Positions 5,681 through 13,830 are shown, counted from the stretch's first letter. The stretch is 16,229 nucleotides of DNA from Cyanobacteria bacterium UBA791 (GCA_002297005.1 DBIX01000019.1:1-16229), one strand, 5' to 3'. Notes: a model not told the origin generated them from the letters alone. Numbers and translations: made by a program.

Positions 5681-6517
5681 ATGCAAATACTAGACGGCAA
5701 AGCTTTAAGCAAAGAAATTCAAGAAGAAGTTAAATTTGAAGTAGAAAATTTATCTAAAAAACCACACCTTGCTGTAATTTTAGTGGGTGAAGATTCTGCT
5801 AGTCAAATTTATGTAAATATAAAACACAAAACTTGTGAAAGACTTGGAATTAAGTCTACTGTTGTAAATTTGCCGGATAGTACTACTGAAGAGGAATTGA
5901 TTGAAAAGGTTAGAGAATTGAATAATGATAAGGATGTTAATGCAATCCTTATTCAACTTCCTTTGCCAAATCATATTAACGCAAATAATTGTATTAAAGA
6001 AATTTCGCCAATAAAAGATGTTGACGGATTTACTCCAGAAAATCTTGGTGCAATCTTAAGAGGGCAAGAACCTTTTGCGTATCCTTGTACACCTTTTGGT
6101 ATTTTAACTATTTTAAAACGATATAATATTCAAATTTCAGGTAAACATGCCGTTGTTGTAGGTCGTTCAAATATTGTCGGTAAGCCTGTTTCTTTAATGT
6201 TATTAAAAGAAAATGCTACTGTTACAATGTGCCATTCAAGAACTGAGCATTTGGCAGAAATTACAAAAACAGCTGATATTTTAATTTCTGCAACTGGTAA
6301 AAGAATTATTACAAAAGATATGGTGAAAAAAGGTGCTACAGTAATAGATGTAGGTATTATCAGAAATACTGAGGGCAAACTAGAGGGCGATGTTGATTTT
6401 GAAGAAGTAAAACATGTTGCTGGATATATTACACCTGTTCCTGGTGGGGTTGGTCCTATGACGATAGCTTCTTTGATGAAAAATACTCTACACCTATTTT
6501 ACAAACAGGAACAATAA
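5681..6517 (+). CDS. folD: Bifunctional methylene-THF dehydrogenase / methenyl-THF cyclohydrolase
   Basis: This 278-aa cytosolic enzyme interconverts 5,10-methylene-THF and 10-formyl-THF, supplying one-carbon units for purines and formyl-methionine. The catalytic Tyr44 and Lys48 lie in YVNIKHKTCERLGI. QLPLP (92-96) and PIKDVDGFTPEN (110-121) form the folate site, and GRSNIVGKP (161-169) binds NADP. The C-terminal PVPGGVGPMTIASLMKNT (252-269) is the standard family signature. All key residues are present and the length is normal. The gene starts two nt after the cooC-like gene, with GAGGGA upstream, so it is co-transcribed from the promoter at 4853-4861. Pairing with a CooC-like protein recalls Wood-Ljungdahl gene clusters, where FolD feeds the methyl branch, but FolD itself is nearly universal. 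Confidence 0.95.
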   Translation: MQILDGKALSKEIQEEVKFEVENLSKKPHLAVILVGEDSASQIYVNIKHKTCERLGIKSTVVNLPDSTTEEELIEKVRELNNDKDVNAILIQLPLPNHINANNCIKEISPIKDVDGFTPENLGAILRGQEPFAYPCTPFGILTILKRYNIQISGKHAVVVGRSNIVGKPVSLMLLKENATVTMCHSRTEHLAEITKTADILISATGKRIITKDMVKKGATVIDVGIIRNTEGKLEGDVDFEEVKHVAGYITPVPGGVGPMTIASLMKNTLHLFYKQEQ

Positions 6518-6529
6518 TGAGTTTTTAAC

Positions 6530-6560
6530 TTGCATTAAAGTCATTTTTGTTATATAAAAT
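6530..6560 (+). promoter_or_regulatory. Promoter of mutS2 (TTGCAT / TATAAA), leaderless type
   Basis: TTGCAT (6530-6535) and TATAAA (6553-6558) are 17 nt apart; TAAAAT at 6555-6560 is an alternative -10. The predicted start is about 6565-6568, next to the ATG at 6568. No ribosome site is present, so the mRNA is probably leaderless. Confidence 0.65.
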
Positions 6561-6567
6561 AAATATT

Positions 6568-8931
6568 ATGGGACAATTAGAAGAACAAAGTATTTTATCA
6601 TTAGAATTTAATAAAATTAAAAACATCTTATCAAATTTTGCAAAATTGCATCAAAGCCAACAATTATGCTTTAATTTGAATTTGAGTAATGATGTTGAAG
6701 AAATCAAAAAGAATTTACAATATACAAAAGAAGCTAAAGCTATCTTGGATAGAGCGATTGATATTCCAGTTGAATTTATTGCTCCAACTACTGAATTTTC
6801 TAAAGATAAATTAAACTCTTATCTTAAAGAAGCTGAATTGTTAGAAGTCGCTAAAGCTTTAAAAACTGCTCGTTTGATTAAAAACTTTATTAAAGAACAT
6901 GCTGATGGTACATTGTTAAAAGAGTTGTCTGATACTGTTTTAACTAACAAAGAATTAGAAGATGAAATCTTTTCAAAATTTGATGAAGATAATAACGTGA
7001 AAGCTGATGCTACACCAACTTTGGCTCATTTATCAGAAGCTTTAAAAGCTCATGAAAATGAAATCAAGGTTAAAATTAGCGAATATTTAGCTAACCCACA
7101 ATTCAATGTTCATCTTCAAGAACAAATTTATACATTGAGAGATAACCGTGTTGTATTCCCAGTTATGGCAAGTTCAAAACGTAAAGTTGCTGGTATTACT
7201 CACGATTTTTCAGCTACAAATAAAACAGCTTATATTGAACCATCTCAATTGATTCCTCTAAACAACAAAATTAGAGAATGCAAATCAAGAATTGGTGAAG
7301 AAATTCTTAAAATCTTAAAAGATTTAACTAAAAAAGTTAAAACAAATGTTTCAGCTTTAGAAAACAACGAAAATATTTTAGCAGAAATCGATTTCCATTT
7401 TGCTAAAGCTCGTTATGCAGTTAAAATCAAAGCCGTTGAACCTCAGTTAGCTGAAAAACCAATGATTAAGTTTACTGAAATGATTCACCCATTATTGATT
7501 GGTAATGCTACAGAAATCGTTTCAAACGATTTCTCTATTGGTGAAGGTTATAAGGGCTTGATTATTACAGGTAGTAATACAGGTGGTAAAACTGTTACTT
7601 TAAAAACTGTAGGTTTATTAGTATTAATGATGAAAGCAGGCTTGTTCGTTACTGCAGCTGACGCTGTAATTTATCCGTATGAACATGTACTTGCTGATAT
7701 TGGTGATTCTCAAAATATTCTTCAAAGTTTATCAACTTTCTCTGGTCACTTGAAGAAAATTATTGAAATGTTGAACACAAGCAACGAAAAAACTTTATGC
7801 TTAATCGATGAAATTTGTGCTGGTACAGATCCTCAAGAGGGTGCTATTTTAGCAGAAACAATTTTAAATGATATGAGCAACAAAGGTATTACAACAGTTG
7901 TTACAACTCACTTTGGGGAATTGAAAACTTTAGAATTCTCAAATGAATACTTCAAAAATGCGAGTGTTGAATTTGATAAAGAAACGCTAAAACCAACTTA
8001 CAAATTGTTGATTGGCATCCCTGGAATTAGCAATACTTTATTAATTGCTGAAAATTTAGGTATTGATGCTGAAATTATTAAACAAGCTAAAAATATTTTA
8101 GGTTCAAGAAGAAGTCATTCTGCAATTATTATCGAAAGATTATCAGAAACTCAACAAAAACTTGATTCTAACTTGAGAGAAGTTGAATCTATGAAGAAAG
8201 AATCTCAACTACTTAAAGAAGAATTGGAAATCAAAGTTACTGAAATTAATAGAAATAAAAAGAAAACTATCAAAGATGTTGAACGTAAATTCTATACTGA
8301 ATTAACTACTGTTAAAAACGAATTACGTTCTATCTTAGATGATGTTAAACATAATAGAAATGAACAAGCTATCAGACGTTCATATACAAAAATTTCTCAA
8401 CTTGAAGATGGATTTAAATCACAAGTATCTTCAGCAGATGTAAATGAAGATTATGATAACTTAGATTTTAGTAAGGTAAAAGTTGGCGATACAATTATGA
8501 TTAAAGATATTAATCAACCAGTTGTTGTTACAAGTTTACCTGACAAAAATGGTAATGTAGAAGTCTTGATGGGACAAATTAAAACAAAAGTTAAATGTTC
8601 TAAATTGACAAGACTTGATAAAACTTTAGCAAAAAAACCAAAATTAAGAATTGCTTCAATCAATTCTTTTGAACACAATTACAAAGGCATTTCTAATACT
8701 TTAGATATTAGAGGTTATAGAGTTCAAGATGCTTTAGAATTGTTAGAAGAATTTTTAGATAAAGCAAGCTTAAATAATTTAACTCCAGTATACGTAATTC
8801 ACGGTCATGGCACAGGTGCTTTAAAAGCATCAGTAAGAGATTATATTAGTACATCACCATACGTTTCAGCTTACAGAGCAGGCGAATCAGCTGAAGGTGG
8901 CGACGGCGTTAGTGTTGTTGATTTAGTATAA
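6568..8931 (+). CDS. mutS2: Endonuclease MutS2 / ribosome-rescue factor
   Basis: This 787-aa protein has the MutS2 layout: an N-terminal core and lever region (about 1-300), then a MutS ATPase domain with Walker A GSNTGGKT (about 335-342) and Walker B CLIDEICAGTDPQEG (about 411-425). A charged coiled-coil region follows, then a KOW-like segment, and the C-terminal Smr domain with LDIRGYRVQDA and HGHGTGALK (about 711-787). The family is linked to suppression of recombination in some species and to splitting collided ribosomes in Bacillus subtilis. It lacks the mismatch-recognition domain of MutS1, so it is not a mismatch-repair MutS. I chose the ATG at 6568 over an in-frame TTG at 6547. The TTG would sit upstream of the promoter's -10 box, and the 6568 start matches the family N-terminus. 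No Shine-Dalgarno sequence is present. Confidence 0.93.
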   Translation: MGQLEEQSILSLEFNKIKNILSNFAKLHQSQQLCFNLNLSNDVEEIKKNLQYTKEAKAILDRAIDIPVEFIAPTTEFSKDKLNSYLKEAELLEVAKALKTARLIKNFIKEHADGTLLKELSDTVLTNKELEDEIFSKFDEDNNVKADATPTLAHLSEALKAHENEIKVKISEYLANPQFNVHLQEQIYTLRDNRVVFPVMASSKRKVAGITHDFSATNKTAYIEPSQLIPLNNKIRECKSRIGEEILKILKDLTKKVKTNVSALENNENILAEIDFHFAKARYAVKIKAVEPQLAEKPMIKFTEMIHPLLIGNATEIVSNDFSIGEGYKGLIITGSNTGGKTVTLKTVGLLVLMMKAGLFVTAADAVIYPYEHVLADIGDSQNILQSLSTFSGHLKKIIEMLNTSNEKTLCLIDEICAGTDPQEGAILAETILNDMSNKGITTVVTTHFGELKTLEFSNEYFKNASVEFDKETLKPTYKLLIGIPGISNTLLIAENLGIDAEIIKQAKNILGSRRSHSAIIIERLSETQQKLDSNLREVESMKKESQLLKEELEIKVTEINRNKKKTIKDVERKFYTELTTVKNELRSILDDVKHNRNEQAIRRSYTKISQLEDGFKSQVSSADVNEDYDNLDFSKVKVGDTIMIKDINQPVVVTSLPDKNGNVEVLMGQIKTKVKCSKLTRLDKTLAKKPKLRIASINSFEHNYKGISNTLDIRGYRVQDALELLEEFLDKASLNNLTPVYVIHGHGTGALKASVRDYISTSPYVSAYRAGESAEGGDGVSVVDLV

Positions 8932-8970
8932 TAAGTTATGTAAATATTTCCTCTCTTTTACAGACATGAC

Positions 8971-8992
8971 ACTATTTTTGAGTGAAAATAGT
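8971..8992 (+). other. Eight-bp hairpin in the leader of the S1 gene
   Basis: ACTATTTT (8971-8978) pairs perfectly with AAAATAGT (8985-8992) around a 6-nt loop, in the 96-nt gap between mutS2 and the S1 gene. No T-tract follows, so it is not a good terminator. It may be part of a structured leader. S1 genes often autoregulate through their leaders, but nothing here proves that. A possible -10 (TATATT, 9005-9010) lies just downstream. Confidence 0.3.
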
Positions 8993-9027
8993 AGAGTTAG
9001 TGTTTATATTTTATTATTGGAGAGTAT

Positions 9028-10101
9028 ATGGTTAGTCAAGTTATGACAAATGACGAATTTGAAGCATTGTTGTCTAAATATGATTACAAATTTCAAAAAG
9101 GTGATTTGGTTAAAGGTACTGTTTGTGGCTATGACTCAGACGGTGCGATTGTAGAAATTGGTAGTAAATCTGCCGCTAGTGTTTCAGAAAGAGAAGTTAC
9201 TCTTAATGAGGGTGAAAAACTTCAAGATGTTTTGGTTAAAGGGGAAACTTACGAATTTTTAATTTTAAGAGAACAAGATAATGAAGATGGTAAATACATT
9301 TTGTCTCGTAAAAAAGTTGAACAAGCTTATGTTTGGAAAGAACTTGAACAAATTAATGAAAATAACGAAGTTATTATGGGAACTATTGTTTCTAAAACAA
9401 AAGGTGGCTTAATTGTTGATATTCAAGGTTTAAAAGGCTTTGTTCCATTGAGCCAATTATCAATCAGAGAAGAAGAATATAAAGCTGGTGAAAAGCTTGA
9501 ATTACGTATTTTAACTCTTGATTCTCAACAAAATAATTTTGTATTATCAAATAAAAAAGCAATTAACGACACAGACGAAGAAACAAAACAAAACGTGTTC
9601 TCTCAAATTGAAGTTGGTCAAGTTTTGAAAGGCGAAGTTGTTAGAATTGCAGATTTTGGTGCGTTTGTTGATTTAGGTGGTATTGATGGTTTATTACCTC
9701 TATCTCAAATGTCATGGAAATGGGTTGAACATCCAAAAGACGTTGTTAAATTAGGCGAAAAAATCGATGTTGAAGTTATCGGTATTGATGATGAAAAACA
9801 AAGAGTTAGCTTGAGCCTAAAATCTCTTCAACCTGATCCTTGGGTAGAGGCTGAAAAAGTTATCCAAGAGGGTTCTGTAAGAGAAGGTGTTATCACAAGA
9901 CTTAAAAACTTTGGTGCATTTGTAGAGGTTTTTGATGGCGTTGAAGCTTTACTTCCTGAAGATGAAGTTCTTCAATATCAAAACGAACACAATGTTATTT
10001 TAAAAGTTGGCGATAAGATTGAAACTTGTGTTACAAAATTCAATCCAGCTGATAAAAGAATTTCTTTATCTGTTAAGGTTAAAACTCCTGCAACAGTTTA
10101 G
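9028..10101 (+). CDS. rpsA: 30S ribosomal protein S1-like protein, four S1 domains
   Basis: This 357-aa RNA-binding protein is built of four S1 (OB-fold) repeats at about 22-95, 112-178, 196-268 and 283-352. The third and fourth contain the canonical DFGAFVDLGG and NFGAFVEVF cores. Proteobacterial S1 has six repeats (about 557 aa). The opening EFEALLSKYDYKFQKGDLVKGTV closely matches what I remember of cyanobacterial S1 (about 330 aa, three repeats), which supports a Cyanobacteria-related host. S1 helps load mRNAs with weak Shine-Dalgarno sequences onto the 30S subunit. The ATG at 9028 has GGAGAG upstream (9019-9024); a second ATG lies 15 nt inside. The gene converges on maf and overlaps its 3' end by 23 bp. 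Confidence 0.9.
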   Translation: MVSQVMTNDEFEALLSKYDYKFQKGDLVKGTVCGYDSDGAIVEIGSKSAASVSEREVTLNEGEKLQDVLVKGETYEFLILREQDNEDGKYILSRKKVEQAYVWKELEQINENNEVIMGTIVSKTKGGLIVDIQGLKGFVPLSQLSIREEEYKAGEKLELRILTLDSQQNNFVLSNKKAINDTDEETKQNVFSQIEVGQVLKGEVVRIADFGAFVDLGGIDGLLPLSQMSWKWVEHPKDVVKLGEKIDVEVIGIDDEKQRVSLSLKSLQPDPWVEAEKVIQEGSVREGVITRLKNFGAFVEVFDGVEALLPEDEVLQYQNEHNVILKVGDKIETCVTKFNPADKRISLSVKVKTPATV

Positions 10102-10642
10102 ATAAAGAGTCTGAAGAAAGTCCAATAATATTATCAAAACTTCCGTCTACGTTTTTTACGAAACCAGACGGAAGTTCTTGTATTCCGTAAGAACCAGCTT
10201 TATCAAAAGGTTTATAATTATTTATATAAGAAGTAATTATTTCCTCAGAAAGCTTATTAAATTCAACATAGCTAGTTGTAGATTCGATTTTTGTTGTATT
10301 GGTTTTCGTATCAATAACGCAAATTGAAGTCACAACAAAATGCTTTTTGCCAGAAAGTTCTTCTAACATAAGTTTTGCTTCTTCAAAATCTTTTGGTTTT
10401 CCTAAAACCTTGTCGTTTAAAACTACAACTGTATCTGCACCGATAACCAAATACTCGCCTTTTATTTCATCAGCTACGGCTCTAGCTTTACCAAAAGCAA
10501 GTCGTTCAATTTCTTGGTATGAGAAATGTGAATGGTCAAATTCTTCTACAAATGGTGATTTCACTACTTCAAAAGTCAATCCCATTTCTGTTAGAATTTG
10601 TTTGCGTCTAGGTGAACCTGATGCTAGGATTATTTTTTTCAT
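10079..10642 (-). CDS. maf: Maf nucleoside triphosphate pyrophosphatase
   Basis: This 187-aa enzyme hydrolyses non-canonical or pyrimidine nucleoside triphosphates to monophosphate and pyrophosphate, cleaning the nucleotide pool. Key blocks are ILASGSPRRKQIL (5-17), GADTVV (68-73), GKPKDFEEA and KPFDKAGSYGIQE, all as expected. The DKAGSYGIQ form fits the dTTP/UTP-specific YhdE branch, but specificity is only suggested. It is the last gene of the murC operon. The ATG lies just after the nadE stop, with AAAGGATT as ribosome site. The 3' end overlaps the end of the opposing S1 gene by 23 bp. Codons near 10138-10176 form a perfect 11-bp inverted repeat (listed separately). No terminator for the operon is visible downstream, because the S1 coding region follows directly on the other strand. 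Confidence 0.93.
   Translation of the reverse strand: MKKIILASGSPRRKQILTEMGLTFEVVKSPFVEEFDHSHFSYQEIERLAFGKARAVADEIKGEYLVIGADTVVVLNDKVLGKPKDFEEAKLMLEELSGKKHFVVTSICVIDTKTNTTKIESTTSYVEFNKLSEEIITSYINNYKPFDKAGSYGIQELPSGFVKNVDGSFDNIIGLSSDSLSKLLQEF
10138..10176 (+). terminator. Possible S1-gene terminator embedded in maf coding sequence
   Basis: AACTTCCGTCT (10138-10148) pairs perfectly with AGACGGAAGTT (10166-10176), with an inner CGT/ACG pairing in the 17-nt loop. It starts 37 nt after the S1 stop codon and is followed on the plus strand by TCTTGTATT, a poor U-tract. It encodes part of the conserved C-terminal Maf motif on the other strand, so the repeat could also be a by-product of codon choice. 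Confidence 0.4.
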
Positions 10643-10644
10643 TA

Positions 10645-12009
10645 TTAATAATCCTTTGATGTAATTGGAAGTTTAAGATTTGCACAGAATGAGTTTTCTG
10701 TAAGTCTTATACCCAAGCAAGCTTGACGACGTTTAAATTCATTGTGATAGAATTTTTTAACAACGTTATCAACAAGTTCTTTGTCATATTTTGCGTAAAT
10801 ATCTTCAATAGCATCTTCATCTTCAAAATACATTGTAATAATATCATCAAGAACCGCATAATCAGGAAGTGAATCTTGGTCTTTTTGATTTGGACGAAGT
10901 TCTGCAGATGGAGCTTTTGTGATGATATTTTGAGGAATAATTTCACCATTACGATTAATCCAATTTGCAAGAGCATAAACTCTTGTTTTCGTTAAATCTG
11001 CAATTAGGTTTAAGCCACCGCACATATCACCGTAAAGTGTTCCGTAACCAGTTGCAACTTCTGATTTGTTCCCTGTTGAAAGTAATAAGTAGCCATCTCT
11101 ATTAGCTTTAAACATTAAAATAACGCCTCTTAAACGTGATTGTAAGTTTTCTTCTGCTAAATCACCTTTATCTTCTTTTGCAACATTTTCCATAAAGCAT
11201 TTAAATAGTGGTGTAATCGAAACTTCTTCAGTAGATATGCCTGTATTTTTAACTAATTCAAGTGAATCTTTAATACTACCCTCTGATGAATACATTGATG
11301 GAAGCATTACTGTATGAACATTTTCAGCACCTAGTGCATCTTTTGCAAGAACTGCTGTTAGAGCTGAATCAATACCACCTGAAAGTCCAAGTATTACTTT
11401 CTTAAATCCGCAGTTTTCCATATATTCTTTTAATGCATAAGTAAGAACTTTATATTCTTGTTCTTCATCGGCCAAAAATTCTTCTTCTGTTGTGTGTTTG
11501 AAATCAACTTCGTAAGTTGCTTCTTCACAAATTGGAAGTTGAACAACTAATTCATTATCTTTATTTTTTACAAAACTTTGACCGGCATAAATGTTTTCAT
11601 CAGCCATCATAATTGGGTTTACAAAAATAAAATCAGAATGAGTTGTGATATTTTCTATTAAACTTTCTGCACCTTTTATTGTGAAGTAGCTGTTTTTAGC
11701 TAAAATATACAAGTCGCAATTAATATTTTCACTATATTTTTCGCTTACGTAAACTTTTTTACTGTCGTATTCAAAATAATCATTTTTTACATCATAAACT
11801 TTTCCGTTTTGTACAAGAATAGTCCCGAAAACAAATGTTTTATTTGGATATTTTAAAGCTATTTTTTCGTAATAATCAAAAGATTTTTTAGAAAATTTTA
11901 AAGATGGAAATACCGATAGCCCGTCAAAATCCATATATTTGTCTAAAACTTGTTCATTGTAATTGAAATCTGCATATTTAAGTTTTAACTGAAAAATTTT
12001 AACGTTCAT
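10645..12009 (-). CDS. nadE: NAD synthetase with degenerate N-terminal glutaminase domain
   Basis: This 454-aa protein makes NAD from deamido-NAD, ATP and a nitrogen donor. The C-terminal synthetase domain (about 180-454) looks intact: LSGGIDSA (209-216), STGNKSEVATGYGTLYGDMCGG (311-332, in part) and KAPSAELRPNQKDQDSLPDY (365-384). The N-terminal region (1-175) aligns in outline with the nitrilase-fold glutaminase of long NadE proteins, but it is roughly 100 residues short. The usual catalytic Glu motif FPEL is FPSL here (Ser36), and the segments that should carry the catalytic Lys and the ICEDxW cysteine appear to be missing. The enzyme is therefore probably ammonia-dependent, or fed by another protein. 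The ATG at 12009 has a perfect GGAGG inside the end of ftsQ, one nt upstream of which lies the ftsQ stop. Confidence 0.92.
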   Translation of the reverse strand: MNVKIFQLKLKYADFNYNEQVLDKYMDFDGLSVFPSLKFSKKSFDYYEKIALKYPNKTFVFGTILVQNGKVYDVKNDYFEYDSKKVYVSEKYSENINCDLYILAKNSYFTIKGAESLIENITTHSDFIFVNPIMMADENIYAGQSFVKNKDNELVVQLPICEEATYEVDFKHTTEEEFLADEEQEYKVLTYALKEYMENCGFKKVILGLSGGIDSALTAVLAKDALGAENVHTVMLPSMYSSEGSIKDSLELVKNTGISTEEVSITPLFKCFMENVAKEDKGDLAEENLQSRLRGVILMFKANRDGYLLLSTGNKSEVATGYGTLYGDMCGGLNLIADLTKTRVYALANWINRNGEIIPQNIITKAPSAELRPNQKDQDSLPDYAVLDDIITMYFEDEDAIEDIYAKYDKELVDNVVKKFYHNEFKRRQACLGIRLTENSFCANLKLPITSKDY

Positions 12010-12010
12010 A

Positions 12011-12877
12011 CTAATCCTCCAATTTTATGTAATTTGCGTTATCCCAACGCAAATCAAGATATTTAATTTTCTTATCAAGGTTAACGATTTGAGGTAAAAT
12101 TGATGGAAGTCTTTTTATTCTATTAAAAATAGTATCGTCGACTTCGCCGAGTCTAATGTTAACTTCAGGTAATTTTACGTATACATCATTTGGATTTCTA
12201 TAATCAATATATTCAATGTGTGATTTAGAAGTCGCTTCGATATTTTTTGCTAATTTTTCAATAAGTGCAATTTTATCAGGTGTCCAATGTCTGTAGTCAT
12301 CACCTCGAACTCCATAAGAAAGAACCTTTATTGTTTTGTATTTTGGATCAAGAGGTAAATAATCTTTACCAATCAATTTTCCGCCTTTTGCAAAGAAAGC
12401 AACTGGTTCAACATCTGGAGCTGGTGCAATTGTTATTACTGGCTTTCTTTCTTTTATAATAACCAATAATCTTGCTGGTAACCAAAAACGACGGATATAT
12501 ACATCTTCTACTGGGTCAAGAAGTAATATATCCTTTTTTAGAATATCAGTATTGTATAAGTATATTGGTACTCTTGGAACTTGGTTTTGACGTAAAGCTC
12601 TTAATATCTTTACTGATGGAACGATGTTGTTGTTTACAATTTCAAGTGAGCCATTGTGTACGCTGTTGAACGCATTTGGACTCATATACCAATATTTTAA
12701 TCTTAATGCAAAATATAGGCAGAATATTAGAAAAATTACCATAAAAAAGCGTAAAAGTTTTTTAAATCTTTTCAACCACGTGAAAGATTTACGAGAATGT
12801 CGCTCTTTCTTGTTTTGCAACATTCTTTGTCGTATATATTCTTCGCTATAAACTACATCATCTTTCTCATCAGACAT
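12011..12877 (-). CDS. ftsQ: Cell division protein FtsQ/DivIB
   Basis: This 288-aa bitopic inner-membrane protein belongs to the FtsQLB divisome subcomplex. A basic cytoplasmic tail (1-40, rich in Lys and Arg) is followed by one transmembrane segment (about 41-60). A POTRA domain comes next (about 76-148), ending in the typical FWLPARLLVIIKERKPV strand, and then an FtsQ/DivIB beta domain. Sequence identity in this family is low. The call rests on this topology, the POTRA-like block and the position directly after ddl in a murC-murB-ddl-ftsQ order that is widespread in bacteria. The ATG at 12877 lies two nt after the ddl stop, has no clear ribosome site and probably relies on coupling. The usual downstream ftsA and ftsZ are absent; nadE follows instead. 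Confidence 0.85.
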   Translation of the reverse strand: MSDEKDDVVYSEEYIRQRMLQNKKERHSRKSFTWLKRFKKLLRFFMVIFLIFCLYFALRLKYWYMSPNAFNSVHNGSLEIVNNNIVPSVKILRALRQNQVPRVPIYLYNTDILKKDILLLDPVEDVYIRRFWLPARLLVIIKERKPVITIAPAPDVEPVAFFAKGGKLIGKDYLPLDPKYKTIKVLSYGVRGDDYRHWTPDKIALIEKLAKNIEATSKSHIEYIDYRNPNDVYVKLPEVNIRLGEVDDTIFNRIKRLPSILPQIVNLDKKIKYLDLRWDNANYIKLED

Positions 12878-12879
12878 TT

Positions 12880-13830
12880 TTATTTATTAAGCCCACAACT
12901 ATTTAATATCGTCAACACAAGTGTATCATAATCAATTCCGATTGCCAATGCTTGAGCTGGTAAATCGCTTGTATCTGTCATTCCTGGGCTTGTGTTGATT
13001 TCTAAGAAATGAGGAGTTTCTCCTGTTACCATAAAATCTACTCTTGATACACCGCTACATCCTGCTGTAATGTGTGATTTTACTGCAAGGTCTTTGATTT
13101 TTTCTGTTGCTTCCTTGCTTAATTTTGCTGGAAGAATAAATTCTGATAAACCTTTTGTATATTTTGCATCAAAATCATACCATTCAGTTTTTGTCATAAT
13201 TTGCAAAATTTCTGTAGCAAAGACGTTGCCCTCATTTTCAAGAACACCAACTGTTACAAAGAAACCATTTACAAATTCTTCAATTAATACATCATCGTTG
13301 TATTTGATTGCTTCTTCATAAGCTTTTTTCAATTCTTCAGGAGTGTTAACCTTTGTCATCCCAAAACTTGAACCCTCTGAAACAGGTTTAGTGATGATAG
13401 GGTATTTTAATTCTTTTGTTTTTTCTTCAACATCTTCGCCTTTTCTTACAAAGACAGATTTTATTAATGGAATTTCTGGGCAAGTTGCCAAAATTCTCTT
13501 TGTGTATTCCTTGTTCATACAAATTGAAGATGCCATAACACCACAACCTGTATAAGGTATTTTTAAAATTTCTAATAAACCTTGAATACATCCGTCTTCG
13601 CCGTATTTACCGTGAAGAGCAATGTATGCGTATTCGATTTTTTTATCTTTTAAAGTTTGAGCAATATTTTCGTCTACGTAAATTAATTCAGCATTGTTGT
13701 AACCTAATCTTTTTAATGCTTCAAAACAGTTTTTACCAGAATGTTTAGAAACTTCGGCTTCTGATGACATTCCGCCACAAAGTACTGCAACACGTGCGTT
13801 TTTATCTATTTTTGGAACAATATTGTACAT
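12880..13830 (-). CDS. ddl: D-alanine--D-alanine ligase
   Basis: This 316-aa ATP-grasp enzyme joins two D-alanines for the peptidoglycan stem peptide. The N-terminal block shows CGGMSSEAEVSKHSG (18-32), and HGKYGEDGCIQGLLE (73-87) follows. KPVSEGSSFGM (148-158) is the flexible ATP-site loop, EEFVNGF lies at 184-190, and the C-terminal FLEINTSPGMTDTSDLPAQA (275-294) carries the magnesium-binding Glu and Asn. Length and motifs are canonical. Tyr/Phe specificity for D-Ala versus D-lactate was not resolved from motif position alone. The ATG at 13830 lies inside the 3' end of murB (25-nt overlap), with GGGAGA upstream, so the genes are translationally coupled. The stop lies two nt before the ftsQ start. 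Confidence 0.95.
   Translation of the reverse strand: MYNIVPKIDKNARVAVLCGGMSSEAEVSKHSGKNCFEALKRLGYNNAELIYVDENIAQTLKDKKIEYAYIALHGKYGEDGCIQGLLEILKIPYTGCGVMASSICMNKEYTKRILATCPEIPLIKSVFVRKGEDVEEKTKELKYPIITKPVSEGSSFGMTKVNTPEELKKAYEEAIKYNDDVLIEEFVNGFFVTVGVLENEGNVFATEILQIMTKTEWYDFDAKYTKGLSEFILPAKLSKEATEKIKDLAVKSHITAGCSGVSRVDFMVTGETPHFLEINTSPGMTDTSDLPAQALAIGIDYDTLVLTILNSCGLNK

Noticed and set aside
6547..6567. Upstream TTG for mutS2
   Set aside because: It lies upstream of the -10 box and would not be in the mRNA. The seven extra residues do not match the family start.
10299..10664. 121-aa plus-strand reading frame opposite maf
   Set aside because: It is an antisense shadow of a fully conserved Maf gene and does not resemble a real protein.
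12265..12851. Several short plus-strand reading frames opposite ftsQ
   Set aside because: They are antisense shadows of ftsQ with no ribosome sites or recognisable domains.
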